Assembly (NCBI GenBank): GCA_026707665.1
Contig: JAPOWK010000112.1
Span: 24,008 to 88,007 of the forward strand
DNA: 64,000 nucleotides
Reading direction: 5' to 3'
Origin: Chloroflexota bacterium
GTDB taxonomy: Bacteria > Chloroflexota > Anaerolineae > Aggregatilineales > Phototrophicaceae
Shown: positions 7,844 through 15,929 of the stretch, piece by piece
How the letters are laid out: every line of letters starts with the position of its first letter
How positions within the stretch are numbered: the first letter of the stretch is position 1
The notes under the pieces: generated by a model
What the model saw: only the letters and a program-made list of their open reading frames with translations
What the model was told of the DNA's origin: nothing
Databases searched by the model: none
Position numbers and translations under genes: made by a program

Positions 7844-8548
7844 TTAATGCACGCCCAGATAACTCTTAATCGTCTCTTCGTCTCGCAGGCACTCTTCGGC
7901 AGTGCCTTGAAACACCAGCATCCCCTCGCGCAGCACAAAGGCGTAATCGCAATATTGCAGGACGCGGCGCGCATTCTGCTCGACGACGATTAAAGTCATT
8001 CCCTGCTCTCGCAACTCACCCAGCACGCGGAACACGTCAATCGCGATGGCTGGCGCCAAGCCCGCGCTCGGCTCGTCCAGCAGCATGATTGACGGCTTGC
8101 TGAGCCAGGCGATGGCGATCGCCAGCATCTGATGTTCGCCGCCGCTGAGGGTGACCGCTTGCTGTGCGCCTCGGCGCCCCAAGATGGGGAAGATTTCCTG
8201 CAGCTCTTTCAGCGCGGTAGGCCGGTCATGCTTCGGCAAGATGCGCGCGCCGAGCTGCAAATTCTCCAGAACAGTCAATTCGTCGAAAATATTCTCGCGC
8301 TGGGGCACGTAGGCGATGCCGAGGCGCGAGATCGCTTCGGTGGGCACGCCGATCAGCTCGCGCTCCCTCAGATGGATCGAGCCGCCGAAGACGGTGTTGA
8401 GGTTCATGATCGCCTTCATCAAGGTGCTCTTGCCGGAGCCATTGGGTCCCAGCACAGCGCTGAATTGCCGCTCGGCAAAACTCAAGCTGAGGTCTTGCAA
8501 GATTTCCAGCTTTCCGTAGCCGGCGGTGAGTTCGCGGATGGTGATCAT
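7844..8548 (-). CDS. livF: Branched-chain amino acid-type ABC transporter ATP-binding protein LivF
   Basis: 234 residues, the usual LivF length. Walker A GPNGSGKST is at 34-42, the Q-loop at VPQ 81-83, signature LSGGE at 134-138 and Walker B IMLLDEP at 154-160. It is the last gene of a five-gene minus-strand importer operon and pairs with LivG on the cytoplasmic face of the LivH/LivM pore. The substrate class (branched-chain amino acids, amides, urea or similar) cannot be decided from the ATPase. Confidence 0.93.
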   Translation of the reverse strand: MITIRELTAGYGKLEILQDLSLSFAERQFSAVLGPNGSGKSTLMKAIMNLNTVFGGSIHLRERELIGVPTEAISRLGIAYVPQRENIFDELTVLENLQLGARILPKHDRPTALKELQEIFPILGRRGAQQAVTLSGGEHQMLAIAIAWLSKPSIMLLDEPSAGLAPAIAIDVFRVLGELREQGMTLIVVEQNARRVLQYCDYAFVLREGMLVFQGTAEECLRDEETIKSYLGVH

Positions 8549-8578
8549 GGCAACACCCCACCTCTACACACAGTCGCT

Positions 8579-8677
8579 TGTAGGGGCGACCTATCAGGTC
8601 GCCCGCTTTACATTGCGCACTACCTTCACGGGCGACCCAATGCCGCGCGTGGACACTGCGGGTCGGTCGCCCCTACA
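8579..8677. repeat. Family A repeat pair carrying a nested hairpin
   Basis: Lies between livG and livF. The outer copy GGGCGACC...GGTCGCCC (about 8630-8672) holds in its loop the 19-base hairpin at 8643-8661: stem CCGC/GCGG, loop GCGTGGACACT, which reads AGTGTCCACGC on the minus strand. Confidence 0.85.
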
Positions 8678-8716
8678 TTGTTCGGAGAAATATTGGGGTT
8701 TGGCCTAATCGTGCGC

Positions 8717-9475
8717 TCAATCCCCAAAATACACCTCGCGGACGATGGCGTCGTTGGCGATTTCGTCGACCGCGCCCTGGGCCAGCAGCTTGCCCAGGTG
8801 CATGACATAAACGTAATCGGCGAAGTCGAAGAGGATCTCGAGCCGGTGTTCGACGATCAGCAAGGTAATGCCAAAATCGTCGCGCAGGCGGGCGATCTGC
8901 TGGAAGATTTCGTAGGCAAGTTTGGGCGCGACGCCGGCGGTCGGCTCGTCCAGCAGCAGCAGCTGCGGCTTGCCCATCAGGCAGCGGGCGATCTCCAGCA
9001 GTTTCATCTGCCCGCCAGAGAGGTCCGAGGCCAGCGTGTCGTAGTGATGAAGGAGCTGAACTTGCTCCAGCACCTGGACGGCCGCTTCGGCATGGGCGGC
9101 CTCTTCATGCTGCCACGAGCGGCGCCAGGGGGCATACCAGGGGCGCTCGCCCCGCTGATCTTTGACCGGCAATAGCAGGTTGTCCAGGACGGTCATCTTG
9201 AAATAGAGCGCCGGCTCCTGGTAGCCGCGGGCGATGCCCAGTTTGAAGACTTCATCGGCAGGGAGATCGCTGATGTCCTGGCTTGCGAATAGGACTTGCC
9301 CGCTGCTAAGATCGGTACTGCCGGCAATGAGGTTGATCAAGGTGCTCTTGCCCGAGCCGTTCGGTCCGATCAAGCCGATGATGGCGCCTTCCGGCACCTG
9401 CAGCGAGACATTGTCCACCGCGCGCAAGCCGCCGAAGTCTTTGCGCAGGTTTTTCATTTCGAGCAGGGGTGTCAT
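8717..9475 (-). CDS. livG: Branched-chain amino acid-type ABC transporter ATP-binding protein LivG
   Basis: 252 residues from the ATG at 9475; an ATG three codons earlier is possible. Walker A GPNGSGKST is at 37-45, signature LSGGQ at 152-156 and Walker B LLLLDEP at 172-178. It has the longer helical insert (around residues 105-135) that separates LivG from LivF. It forms a heterodimer with LivF to power import. Confidence 0.92.
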   Translation of the reverse strand: MTPLLEMKNLRKDFGGLRAVDNVSLQVPEGAIIGLIGPNGSGKSTLINLIAGSTDLSSGQVLFASQDISDLPADEVFKLGIARGYQEPALYFKMTVLDNLLLPVKDQRGERPWYAPWRRSWQHEEAAHAEAAVQVLEQVQLLHHYDTLASDLSGGQMKLLEIARCLMGKPQLLLLDEPTAGVAPKLAYEIFQQIARLRDDFGITLLIVEHRLEILFDFADYVYVMHLGKLLAQGAVDEIANDAIVREVYFGD

Positions 9476-9540
9476 TTTATCCACCCCGACGGACCTTGCC
9501 AGGCTTGATCGCTGTCACGAGGAATGCGCCGTATTTCTAG

Positions 9541-9600
9541 CCCATCCCCCGGCCCCTTGCCCCAGCAAGCTAGGGAAGGGGAGCTAAACCCAGCGGGACG
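9541..9600. repeat. Family B palindromic repeat
   Basis: CCCATCCCCC...GGCCCCTTGCCCC followed by GCTAGGGAAGGGGAGC, in the gap between livM and livG. The same element recurs at 11.65, 25.3, 26.5, 29.2-29.5 and 47.55 kb. Confidence 0.8.
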
Positions 9601-9665
9601 CAAAGAACTCTGCGTGGGCGGCGAGACTGTCGCGCCACACCGGGTCCGACGCTTTGGCATGGGCC

Positions 9666-10727
9666 TCATTTTGATGCACCGATGACGCGCCTGACCACAT
9701 CGTGCGCATCCGTCGTCAGGCGGGATTCGGGCAGCAAACCAGCGGGACGGTAGCGCAGCATCCAGAGCAGGATGAGGCCGAAGCCGATGAAACGCACATA
9801 ATTGAATTCGATATCGGAGCCGCCCATGTTGAGCACGATAGCGCCAATCTGCGCAAAGCGATCCATGATGGCGATCAGCAGGGCGCCAAGCAAGGCGCCG
9901 CGATTATTGCCGATGCCGCCAAGCACGACCATCACCCAAACATCGAGGGTGAGATTGACGACAAAATCATTGGTGTTGACGAAGCCGGTATTCAGCGCGA
10001 ATAGCACGCCGCCGATAGCGGCAATCAACGAGCCGACCGCCATGATTTGGGCGCGCGCCAGCGATATATTCTTTCCCAGCCCGCGTGTGACCTCCTCATT
10101 TTCGCGCAAGCCCTTCAGCATGCGGCCGAACGGGGAGTGATTCAGCCGTTGGCTGTAGAGGTAAGCCAGCAGCGCCAACGCCAGCGAGAGCAACATAAAC
10201 AGCAGGGCGCGGGAGCGCGGATCGGCAACGAAGAAGAAGGGCTGCGCCACGCCCGAGATGCCATTGTGCGAGCAGATGAAGTCATCGGCGCCGCGCACCA
10301 GGATGCGCACCGTCTCGCCGCCGACCAGCAGCACCAGCGCCAGGAACCACTCTTCCTTGAGGCGGAGGGTGACGTAAGAGACCGCGAAGCCGACGGCGCC
10401 GGCAATCGCGGCGGCGAATAGCAGGGTCAAGCCGAAGTTGATGAAGCCGGCGGTCGGATTGCTCGCCATGATTTCGGACCGCAGCTGCAGCGCGCCGCCC
10501 ATGGTCGGTCCGCAAGGGTGGATGGCTTCAACGCCCGCCAGCAGCGGCAGCAGGCGCGTATAGGTGATGCCGGCGGTGTAAGCGCCAATCGAAATGAAAA
10601 GGGCTTTGCCGAAATTGGGTAGGCCCGCGACGCCGTATTCCAGATTGAGGCTGATCGACATGAGTGAGTAGATGCCGAAGAGCGTGAGTATGGAAATGGC
10701 GGTGGCGCCGATGTCGATGTTGATCAT
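9666..10727 (-). CDS. livM: Branched-chain amino acid-type ABC transporter permease LivM
   Basis: 353 residues from the ATG at 10727, which overlaps the livH stop by four bases (ATGA). The open frame extends upstream but codes there for a Arg/His-rich, unnatural sequence. The protein has about ten hydrophobic segments and the cytoplasmic loop SPFGRMLKGLRENEEVTRGLGKN, where it contacts the ATPases. A loop of about 35 residues with Cys and Pro (around 65-95) looks longer than in typical LivM. Confidence 0.92.
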   Translation of the reverse strand: MINIDIGATAISILTLFGIYSLMSISLNLEYGVAGLPNFGKALFISIGAYTAGITYTRLLPLLAGVEAIHPCGPTMGGALQLRSEIMASNPTAGFINFGLTLLFAAAIAGAVGFAVSYVTLRLKEEWFLALVLLVGGETVRILVRGADDFICSHNGISGVAQPFFFVADPRSRALLFMLLSLALALLAYLYSQRLNHSPFGRMLKGLRENEEVTRGLGKNISLARAQIMAVGSLIAAIGGVLFALNTGFVNTNDFVVNLTLDVWVMVVLGGIGNNRGALLGALLIAIMDRFAQIGAIVLNMGGSDIEFNYVRFIGFGLILLWMLRYRPAGLLPESRLTTDAHDVVRRVIGASK

Positions 10728-11656
10728 CGCCCCAGGTCTCCGGCGCGTCTGATGAGCTTGGTCAGACCCTGCGGGCGAAACAGCAAGACGACGATGATAA
10801 TGATGAAGGGTATCGCCGGTTTGTAAGCGAGGTCGACGCCGTAATTGACATTGAGGAAGAGTATGACGGTATTCTCCGAAAAGGCGACCACGTAAGCGCC
10901 GAGAATGGTGCCGGAAAAGCTCGACAGCCCGCCGAGGATGGCAGCAGCAAAAACCGAGATGATGGCGCCCCAACCCATCAATGGGTGTACAGCTGTCTGC
11001 AAGCCCCAAAGCGCGCCAGCAACGCCAGCCAAACCGCCAACCAGCAGCCAGGTGTAATTTTTCACACGTTCGACCGGGATGCCGATAACGCGCGCCAAAT
11101 TGACATTGTTCGCCAGCGCTCGCATCTCCCGCCCGAGCGGACTACGGTTCAGCAGCAGCGTGAGGATGAAGACCAATACCAGGCTCGTGGGCACCACCCA
11201 GGCAAACAGATTACTCAGAATCAAAGTGCCTTCGCGAAACAAGACCCGCAGCGGTATGGCGATGCGCAAATCAAAGAGATTAAAGTAATCAGCCATAGTG
11301 AACAAGATATAGCGGATGATCAAACCGACGGCGAAGGAGGCCAGGATCAGCGTGTAGAAAGACACATCCCGTCTTTCCAGCGGCTTGAAGACGGCCAAAT
11401 GGCTGATGAGAGCCGATAGCGCGCCGACAACGAATGCGGCGATCATGATGACTAGGGGATTCAGCACACCGGACAAGGAGACGATCAGCGCGGCGTAGGC
11501 GCCGGCAGTCGCATACTCGGCGTGGGCGAAGTTGGGCAGTTTCATCACGCTGAAAGTCAGGGTGATACCCAGTGCCATCAGCGCGTAGAGGCTGCCGATC
11601 TGAATGGTGTTGACGAGCGATGTCGTAAGCAGGGCAGGTGGCAAATTGTCCCCCAT
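10724..11656 (-). CDS. livH: Branched-chain amino acid-type ABC transporter permease LivH
   Basis: 310 residues with about eight membrane segments and the ATPase-coupling loop SPLGREMRALANNVNLARVIGI. The N-terminus aligns with the LivH pattern (NTIQIGSLYALMALGITLTFSVMKLPNFAH, in two parts). The ATG at 11656 lies inside a family B repeat. A TTG four codons later would give a start just outside it. So either the repeat supplies the start codon or translation begins slightly downstream. Four-base overlap with livM. Confidence 0.92.
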   Translation of the reverse strand: MGDNLPPALLTTSLVNTIQIGSLYALMALGITLTFSVMKLPNFAHAEYATAGAYAALIVSLSGVLNPLVIMIAAFVVGALSALISHLAVFKPLERRDVSFYTLILASFAVGLIIRYILFTMADYFNLFDLRIAIPLRVLFREGTLILSNLFAWVVPTSLVLVFILTLLLNRSPLGREMRALANNVNLARVIGIPVERVKNYTWLLVGGLAGVAGALWGLQTAVHPLMGWGAIISVFAAAILGGLSSFSGTILGAYVVAFSENTVILFLNVNYGVDLAYKPAIPFIIIIVVLLFRPQGLTKLIRRAGDLGR

Positions 11657-11731
11657 CCCCGACCGCCAGTGTCTACGCGGCGCGCCCCGTCCCCAGCGAG
11701 CTAGGGAAGGGGAGCTAAACGAAGCGGGACG
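11651..11731. repeat. Family B repeat carrying a nested hairpin
   Basis: CCCATCCCC...GTCCCC then GCTAGGGAAGGGGAGC. Its left part is interrupted by the 19-base hairpin at 11664-11682 (stem CGCC/GGCG, loop AGTGTCTACGC). The repeat reaches the start codon of livH. Confidence 0.85.
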
Positions 11732-11807
11732 CTATGCGATTTGTGTGGGCGGCGGATTCGCCGCGCGCGCCTACAATTATGCGCGCGAAGGCAAGTACCA
11801 GACGACT

Positions 11808-13010
11808 CTACTTATAGGTAATCGTGTCGGTGTTGCCGTCGTAAGAGCCGATCAGCACGAATCCGGAGCCGTCTTCAGCCACTTGACGGATGCCGTAGCT
11901 GGCGATCGCCTGGTCGCCATTCTCATCGAGGAAGGCTTGCACCGCCGTGCCGATGTAATGGTTGCTGATGAAGGGCAGCATCGACTTCACAGCGGCGCCA
12001 TCGTTGCCGGCGGCGAGCATGGTGAGCATGGCGATGTTGGCGGCGTCAAAGGCGTAGTTGGTGAAGATGCCCGGTTCCTTGTCGAACATGGCGACAAAAT
12101 CGGCGTGGAAGATCGGTGTCAGAGGCGTAGAATCAGCCGATTGGGAAACGGTGACGAAATCAGCATTAGCCAAGGTTTGCGCATGACCCGGGTCCGCCAG
12201 CATCTCGTCTGAGGTCATGGCTTCGTTGCCCAGCCACTGGACCGAGGTCAAGATGGGATCAATCTGCGAGACTTGCACGAAGGCCTCCGCCGCGCCGGGG
12301 AAGCAGACGCAGAAGAAACCGGCATCCTCGCCGAAGCCAGCCAGTGCGGCGCTGACAGCCGCCGCTTCAGCCGAGAGCTCGGTGGATTGCGGCGCATAAC
12401 CAAAGGAAGCAACCTCGCCGCCGCCGCTGGCTTGGTAGTTCTTGATGAATTGTTCATTCATGCCATTGCCAAAGGGATCGTCGACATAAAGTACAACCAT
12501 ATTCTGGTGGCCCCGTTCCAGCGCGATAGAGGCGAAGGCTTTCGACGAAAAGGTGTCGGGCGGGTAGATAACGCGGAAGATATTGTCGCCGGGGATGGAT
12601 GCCGCCGGGCCGCTGGAAGCCATGGCAACAATGATGACCCCGTTTTCATCGGCGAATTGCTTGGCGCCCAGCACTTCCGAGGTGGTCAAGGGACCGACAA
12701 CGACTTGCGCGCCGGTGGTCTGGACGATGGTCTGCAGGGCGCGCGCGGCGCCTTCGGGCGTCTGCTCAGTATCGGCGCTGGCCGTCTCAAAGCGGATTGC
12801 CGAGCCAGCCGCCTCCAATTCTCCATTCATCTGCGCCACCGCCAAGTCGATGCCGCGTTCGAAATCTTGGCCGAAGGTGCCGAACGAGCCGGTAAATGGC
12901 AGGGCGACGCCGAGCACGTAAATCTCCATGTCGTCCTGCGCGGTCGCAGTCGCGCCGAGCATGGTCGTCATTGCTACAATGAGCAGTACATAAACAATTC
13001 GTCTGGTCAT
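11808..13010 (-). CDS. livK: Branched-chain amino acid-type ABC transporter substrate-binding protein
   Basis: About 400 residues from the ATG at 13010, which follows AAGGGAAG; the frame is open further upstream without good signal. A signal peptide of ~24 residues (YVLLIVAMTTMLGATATA) precedes a type-1 periplasmic binding fold: ALPFTGSFGTFGQDF, then FERGIDLAVAQMN, VVGPLTTSEVLGAK and VVLYVDDPFGNG. It is the first gene of the importer operon. No lipobox cysteine is seen, so it is probably free or otherwise held at the surface. Ligand unknown. Confidence 0.9.
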   Translation of the reverse strand: MTRRIVYVLLIVAMTTMLGATATAQDDMEIYVLGVALPFTGSFGTFGQDFERGIDLAVAQMNGELEAAGSAIRFETASADTEQTPEGAARALQTIVQTTGAQVVVGPLTTSEVLGAKQFADENGVIIVAMASSGPAASIPGDNIFRVIYPPDTFSSKAFASIALERGHQNMVVLYVDDPFGNGMNEQFIKNYQASGGGEVASFGYAPQSTELSAEAAAVSAALAGFGEDAGFFCVCFPGAAEAFVQVSQIDPILTSVQWLGNEAMTSDEMLADPGHAQTLANADFVTVSQSADSTPLTPIFHADFVAMFDKEPGIFTNYAFDAANIAMLTMLAAGNDGAAVKSMLPFISNHYIGTAVQAFLDENGDQAIASYGIRQVAEDGSGFVLIGSYDGNTDTITYK

Positions 13011-13265
13011 GGCTTGCTTCCCTTCGTTCAATACCGTACTTTGCAATTCCACAAACCTTAGTATAACCATTGAACCGAAACAGAGCAAAACACTGCGCGC
13101 CGGAGACCTTGCAATCGCCTCAAAGTGAAAAGCCGCCGATCACGATAAATAGGCTTCTGCATTCGCACTCAGAGGGACAGTCTAATTGCTAGCCGGCTTA
13201 TCACCAATCATGCGCGCGCGTCTGCGGCCGCTGGCGGCGTAGCAGGCCCTAGTATGCCTAAACGC

Positions 13266-14102
13266 TCAGGCGGAATCTTTTAACGCGACTGTGCCCGCAT
13301 CGGCGAGCACGAAGGCGATGGAAATCACCTCTTCACTGTCGCTGGGAACGATCTCAGCGAAGAATTCCCAAAGTTTGGCGCGATGCTGCTGGGGCACCGA
13401 CCAGGCCAGGGTCACAAAATCCAATTGGGTGATTCGGTCTGCGGTCAACTCCAGCAGTTGCGCCTCACCGTTGCTATCAATGCCGGCGATGAAAAGCGAT
13501 TTGCTTCTCGCCTTCTGCCAGTCAGCTGGGCTGTCGTGGTGAGCAAACTCCACCTGGTGGACTCGCGGGCTGTTCCCCTCCCGCAGGACAGCCAGGCGTG
13601 TAATATAAGGCGGCATATCATAGTCGCCCGCTATCTCGCCAAAGGGCGGCTGAGCGGTCGTGTGGCGGTCGCCCCGATTAGAATACAGCCAGTAGTGGCC
13701 CCAAGGGCTTGGCCAGTCGGCGCCCTCGTTTAATTCGTAGCTGGCAGTGACATAGAAGCGCATCAGCTCGCCGCTGCCTTCGGTGAGGGAGTCGAGGATT
13801 GTACGGTCGCTGTCGTCCGGTACAAGGTCTTGGGCATTGCCGCCGCTGTCGCCCAGCAATCTTTCGTTGTCCATGTCGCCAATCTCAAAGCAGATGAGTG
13901 TGCCAGAGGCTCCGAGTACTGCATTCACCTCGGCGATGGCGAATACGACGCCGCGCAAAAAGTCCGGATTGGCGCTGTCGATATCGCTGGGCAGCGGCAG
14001 CGGAATGCCAGCCACACAACTTCCCCCTTCGCCTTGCGCGTTTGCTCCTAACGGGACTGCCATGATGAAGACAAGAAGTACGGCAAGAAGTTTGCTAGAC
14101 AT
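13266..14102 (-). CDS. Secreted hypothetical protein
   Basis: About 278 residues from the ATG at 14102, preceded by AAGGAAAA; an in-frame ATG at 14129 is less well placed. A signal peptide (LLAVLLVFIMAVPLGANA) is followed by a Cys in GGSC and a second in LICFEIGD, perhaps a disulfide. The C-terminal half reads as beta-rich. No family was recognised. It stands alone between the importer operon and a flavin oxidoreductase. Confidence 0.75.
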   Translation of the reverse strand: MSSKLLAVLLVFIMAVPLGANAQGEGGSCVAGIPLPLPSDIDSANPDFLRGVVFAIAEVNAVLGASGTLICFEIGDMDNERLLGDSGGNAQDLVPDDSDRTILDSLTEGSGELMRFYVTASYELNEGADWPSPWGHYWLYSNRGDRHTTAQPPFGEIAGDYDMPPYITRLAVLREGNSPRVHQVEFAHHDSPADWQKARSKSLFIAGIDSNGEAQLLELTADRITQLDFVTLAWSVPQQHRAKLWEFFAEIVPSDSEEVISIAFVLADAGTVALKDSA

Positions 14103-14214
14103 TGCTGTTTTCCTTCTGGAAGAATCCATACCATGCCGGAACCCGCGAGATTCTAGCAGAGACTAGACGCTGTAGCAAAAGCCATTGGCGGATGGGCGCG
14201 CTCTCGCGACTGGT

Positions 14215-15237
14215 TCAACTGGGAGAGAGATAGGGCTTCAGCGCCGGAATCACCCTCGTCCCGATTAATTGGATGCCAGTGGCGGCTTCACGAACACCGT
14301 GAGGCGTTCCCAACTCAACGCGTTGGGCGCCAGCGTCGTAGAGGCGGGCGCAATGTTCGATGATGTCAGCGGGATCGCCGGCGAAAATGAAGCGGTCGAG
14401 AATATCATCGGGGATGAGCCGCGCCGCCGCGTCGTCATCGCCAGCCTCAATCTGCGACTGCACGCGCGACATCAAGTCAGGATCAATGGATAGCGTGGGA
14501 TCCAGCCTGGAAACGATCGGCATGTAGAGCGAGACAGCTTTGCGCGCGATCCAGCGGGCCGCATCGCGATCGTCATCAACGACGGAGACCGCGCCGATGA
14601 CGATGTTGACGGCGCCGCGTTCGCGCCCGCTACGCGCCTCTCCAACCGCGATGTAATCGGCAATCACGGGGATCACGTCGGGGTTTGCCGAGCCGCCAAT
14701 CTTAACTTCGTCGGCGATTTCGCCAGCCAAGGCGGCGAGCTGCTCGCCCCAGGTTCCGATCTGCAGCGGAGTGCGCCGGGATGGCAAGGGGTAGGGAGCG
14801 CGGACGTGTTCCGCAATTCTGTAGACGCGCCCACTGTAACCCGCTGACTCGCCGGCCAGCAGCAGGCGAATGATATCGCCCGCTTCTCGTATGGCGGTGA
14901 TGGGCGGATCAAGCTCGCGAATGCCATGATCTTTCAGCCAGCCGCCGCGCACCAGACCGATGTAGACGCCGCCGGCCGCGATATCGGCCAACAGAGCGGT
15001 TTGAGCCGCAATGTCCAAGGGGTGCATGCGCGACGGCGGGATGCCCGCGGGACCGAGACGCGCCCTGTTGATATGAGGCGCCATGAGCAGGAGCGGTCCG
15101 TAGCTGGGGTGATAGGGCGCGTCGCAGTAGACGGTCACCGCGTCGAAGGCGAACTGGTTGACCAGCTTCGCCAGATCAATGTAGTCACGCGCGCGCTTGT
15201 CCGTTTGAAAGGCGATGCTAATCTCGCGATTGGTCAT
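14215..15237 (-). CDS. LLM-class (luciferase-like) flavin-dependent oxidoreductase
   Basis: 340 residues from the ATG at 15237; upstream in-frame residues look non-coding. TIM-barrel of the bacterial luciferase superfamily: YIGLVRGGWLKDHG in the middle, PLQIGTWGEQLAALAGEIADEVKIGG, and a C-terminal FAGDPADIIEHCARLYDAGAQRVELGTPHG typical of the F420- or FMN-dependent methylene-tetrahydromethanopterin reductase group. Substrate and cofactor choice (F420 or FMN) are not decidable here. Confidence 0.85.
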   Translation of the reverse strand: MTNREISIAFQTDKRARDYIDLAKLVNQFAFDAVTVYCDAPYHPSYGPLLLMAPHINRARLGPAGIPPSRMHPLDIAAQTALLADIAAGGVYIGLVRGGWLKDHGIRELDPPITAIREAGDIIRLLLAGESAGYSGRVYRIAEHVRAPYPLPSRRTPLQIGTWGEQLAALAGEIADEVKIGGSANPDVIPVIADYIAVGEARSGRERGAVNIVIGAVSVVDDDRDAARWIARKAVSLYMPIVSRLDPTLSIDPDLMSRVQSQIEAGDDDAAARLIPDDILDRFIFAGDPADIIEHCARLYDAGAQRVELGTPHGVREAATGIQLIGTRVIPALKPYLSPS

Positions 15238-15330
15238 TTGCGTCTGCCCGTCGCTATAATCGCACGAATGCAAGAGATTATAGCAGCGGCGATGCAGCTC
15301 TGGCGCCAGGCAAGATGGCTGCGAGCTTGC

Positions 15331-15359
15331 TTGACCTGGCATTAACTTTATGGTAATGC
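15331..15359 (+). promoter_or_regulatory. Putative promoter for the basic coiled-coil gene
   Basis: TTGACC (15331-15336), a 17-base spacer and TAATGC (15354-15359), about 45 bases before the start at 15405. Confidence 0.4.
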
Positions 15360-15404
15360 TAAGAACATTAAACGTAAGTTAACCGTTCGGATTTTGGTGA
15401 CCCG

Positions 15405-15899
15405 ATGAGTGACGAAACAAAGATGCAGATGGATGAGATGAAGGCGGAGCGTAAGCGCTTGGCGACCGCTCGCGGCTTGCTGACGCGGGAGCGCAACAAG
15501 CTGGCGCGGGAACGTGAGGCTTTGGAGGCGCTTGCTGAGGAAGTTGCGCGCGGGCAGGCAGAATTGGCGAATGGACGTGAACAGGTGGAGGCCGTCCGTG
15601 ACGAGATACTTGCGCTGGAAGCCGATGCTGCCCATCTACAATCGCGTCTGGACGAAGCGGAAGCCAAACTACAGAAGGCCGAGGCGGAATTGGCGCTGGT
15701 GAAGCTGGCAGCCAAAGCGGCGAAAAAGCAGGCGCGGAAAGCCGTGCCCAAGAAAGTCAAAAAGCTAGCTGGCAAGAAGGCAAAGAAGCTCGCCCGAAAG
15801 TTCGCGCGCAAGAAACTCGCCAAAGCGCAGGCAAAGATTCAAAAGCTGGAAGAAGCGCTGGGCGCCGCGCAAGATTACGTAGATACACCGGCGCCTTAA
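15405..15899 (+). CDS. Basic coiled-coil protein with Lys/Ala-rich tail
   Basis: 164 residues, no signal peptide. Residues ~5-105 form a strong charged heptad pattern (ERKRLATARGLLTRE, LDEAEAKLQKAEAELA). Residues ~108-145 are very rich in Lys, Ala and Arg (KKQARKAVPKKVKKLAGKK), like bacterial histone H1-like tails, and the end is acidic. A nucleoid-, RNA- or polyphosphate-binding scaffold is possible, but this is inference from composition. It is transcribed divergently from the flavin oxidoreductase and convergently with the secreted repeat protein. Confidence 0.7.
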   Translation: MSDETKMQMDEMKAERKRLATARGLLTRERNKLAREREALEALAEEVARGQAELANGREQVEAVRDEILALEADAAHLQSRLDEAEAKLQKAEAELALVKLAAKAAKKQARKAVPKKVKKLAGKKAKKLARKFARKKLAKAQAKIQKLEEALGAAQDYVDTPAP

Positions 15900-15929
15900 G
15901 CTTGATTGACTCGCTTCCGCGCTTAATTC

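Noticed and set aside
9666..11009. Long N-terminal extension of LivM (start at 11009)
   Set aside because: The extension is a His/Arg-rich shadow of livH; the ATG at 10727 overlaps the livH stop as expected for coupled genes.
12273..13061. Long plus-strand frame opposite the livK-type gene
   Set aside because: Antisense to a convincing binding protein, with Arg/Gly/Ala-rich composition and no family features; the same applies to frames at 18023-18643, 20616-21479, 21501-22433, 27316-28224, 41406-42653 and 54481-55689.
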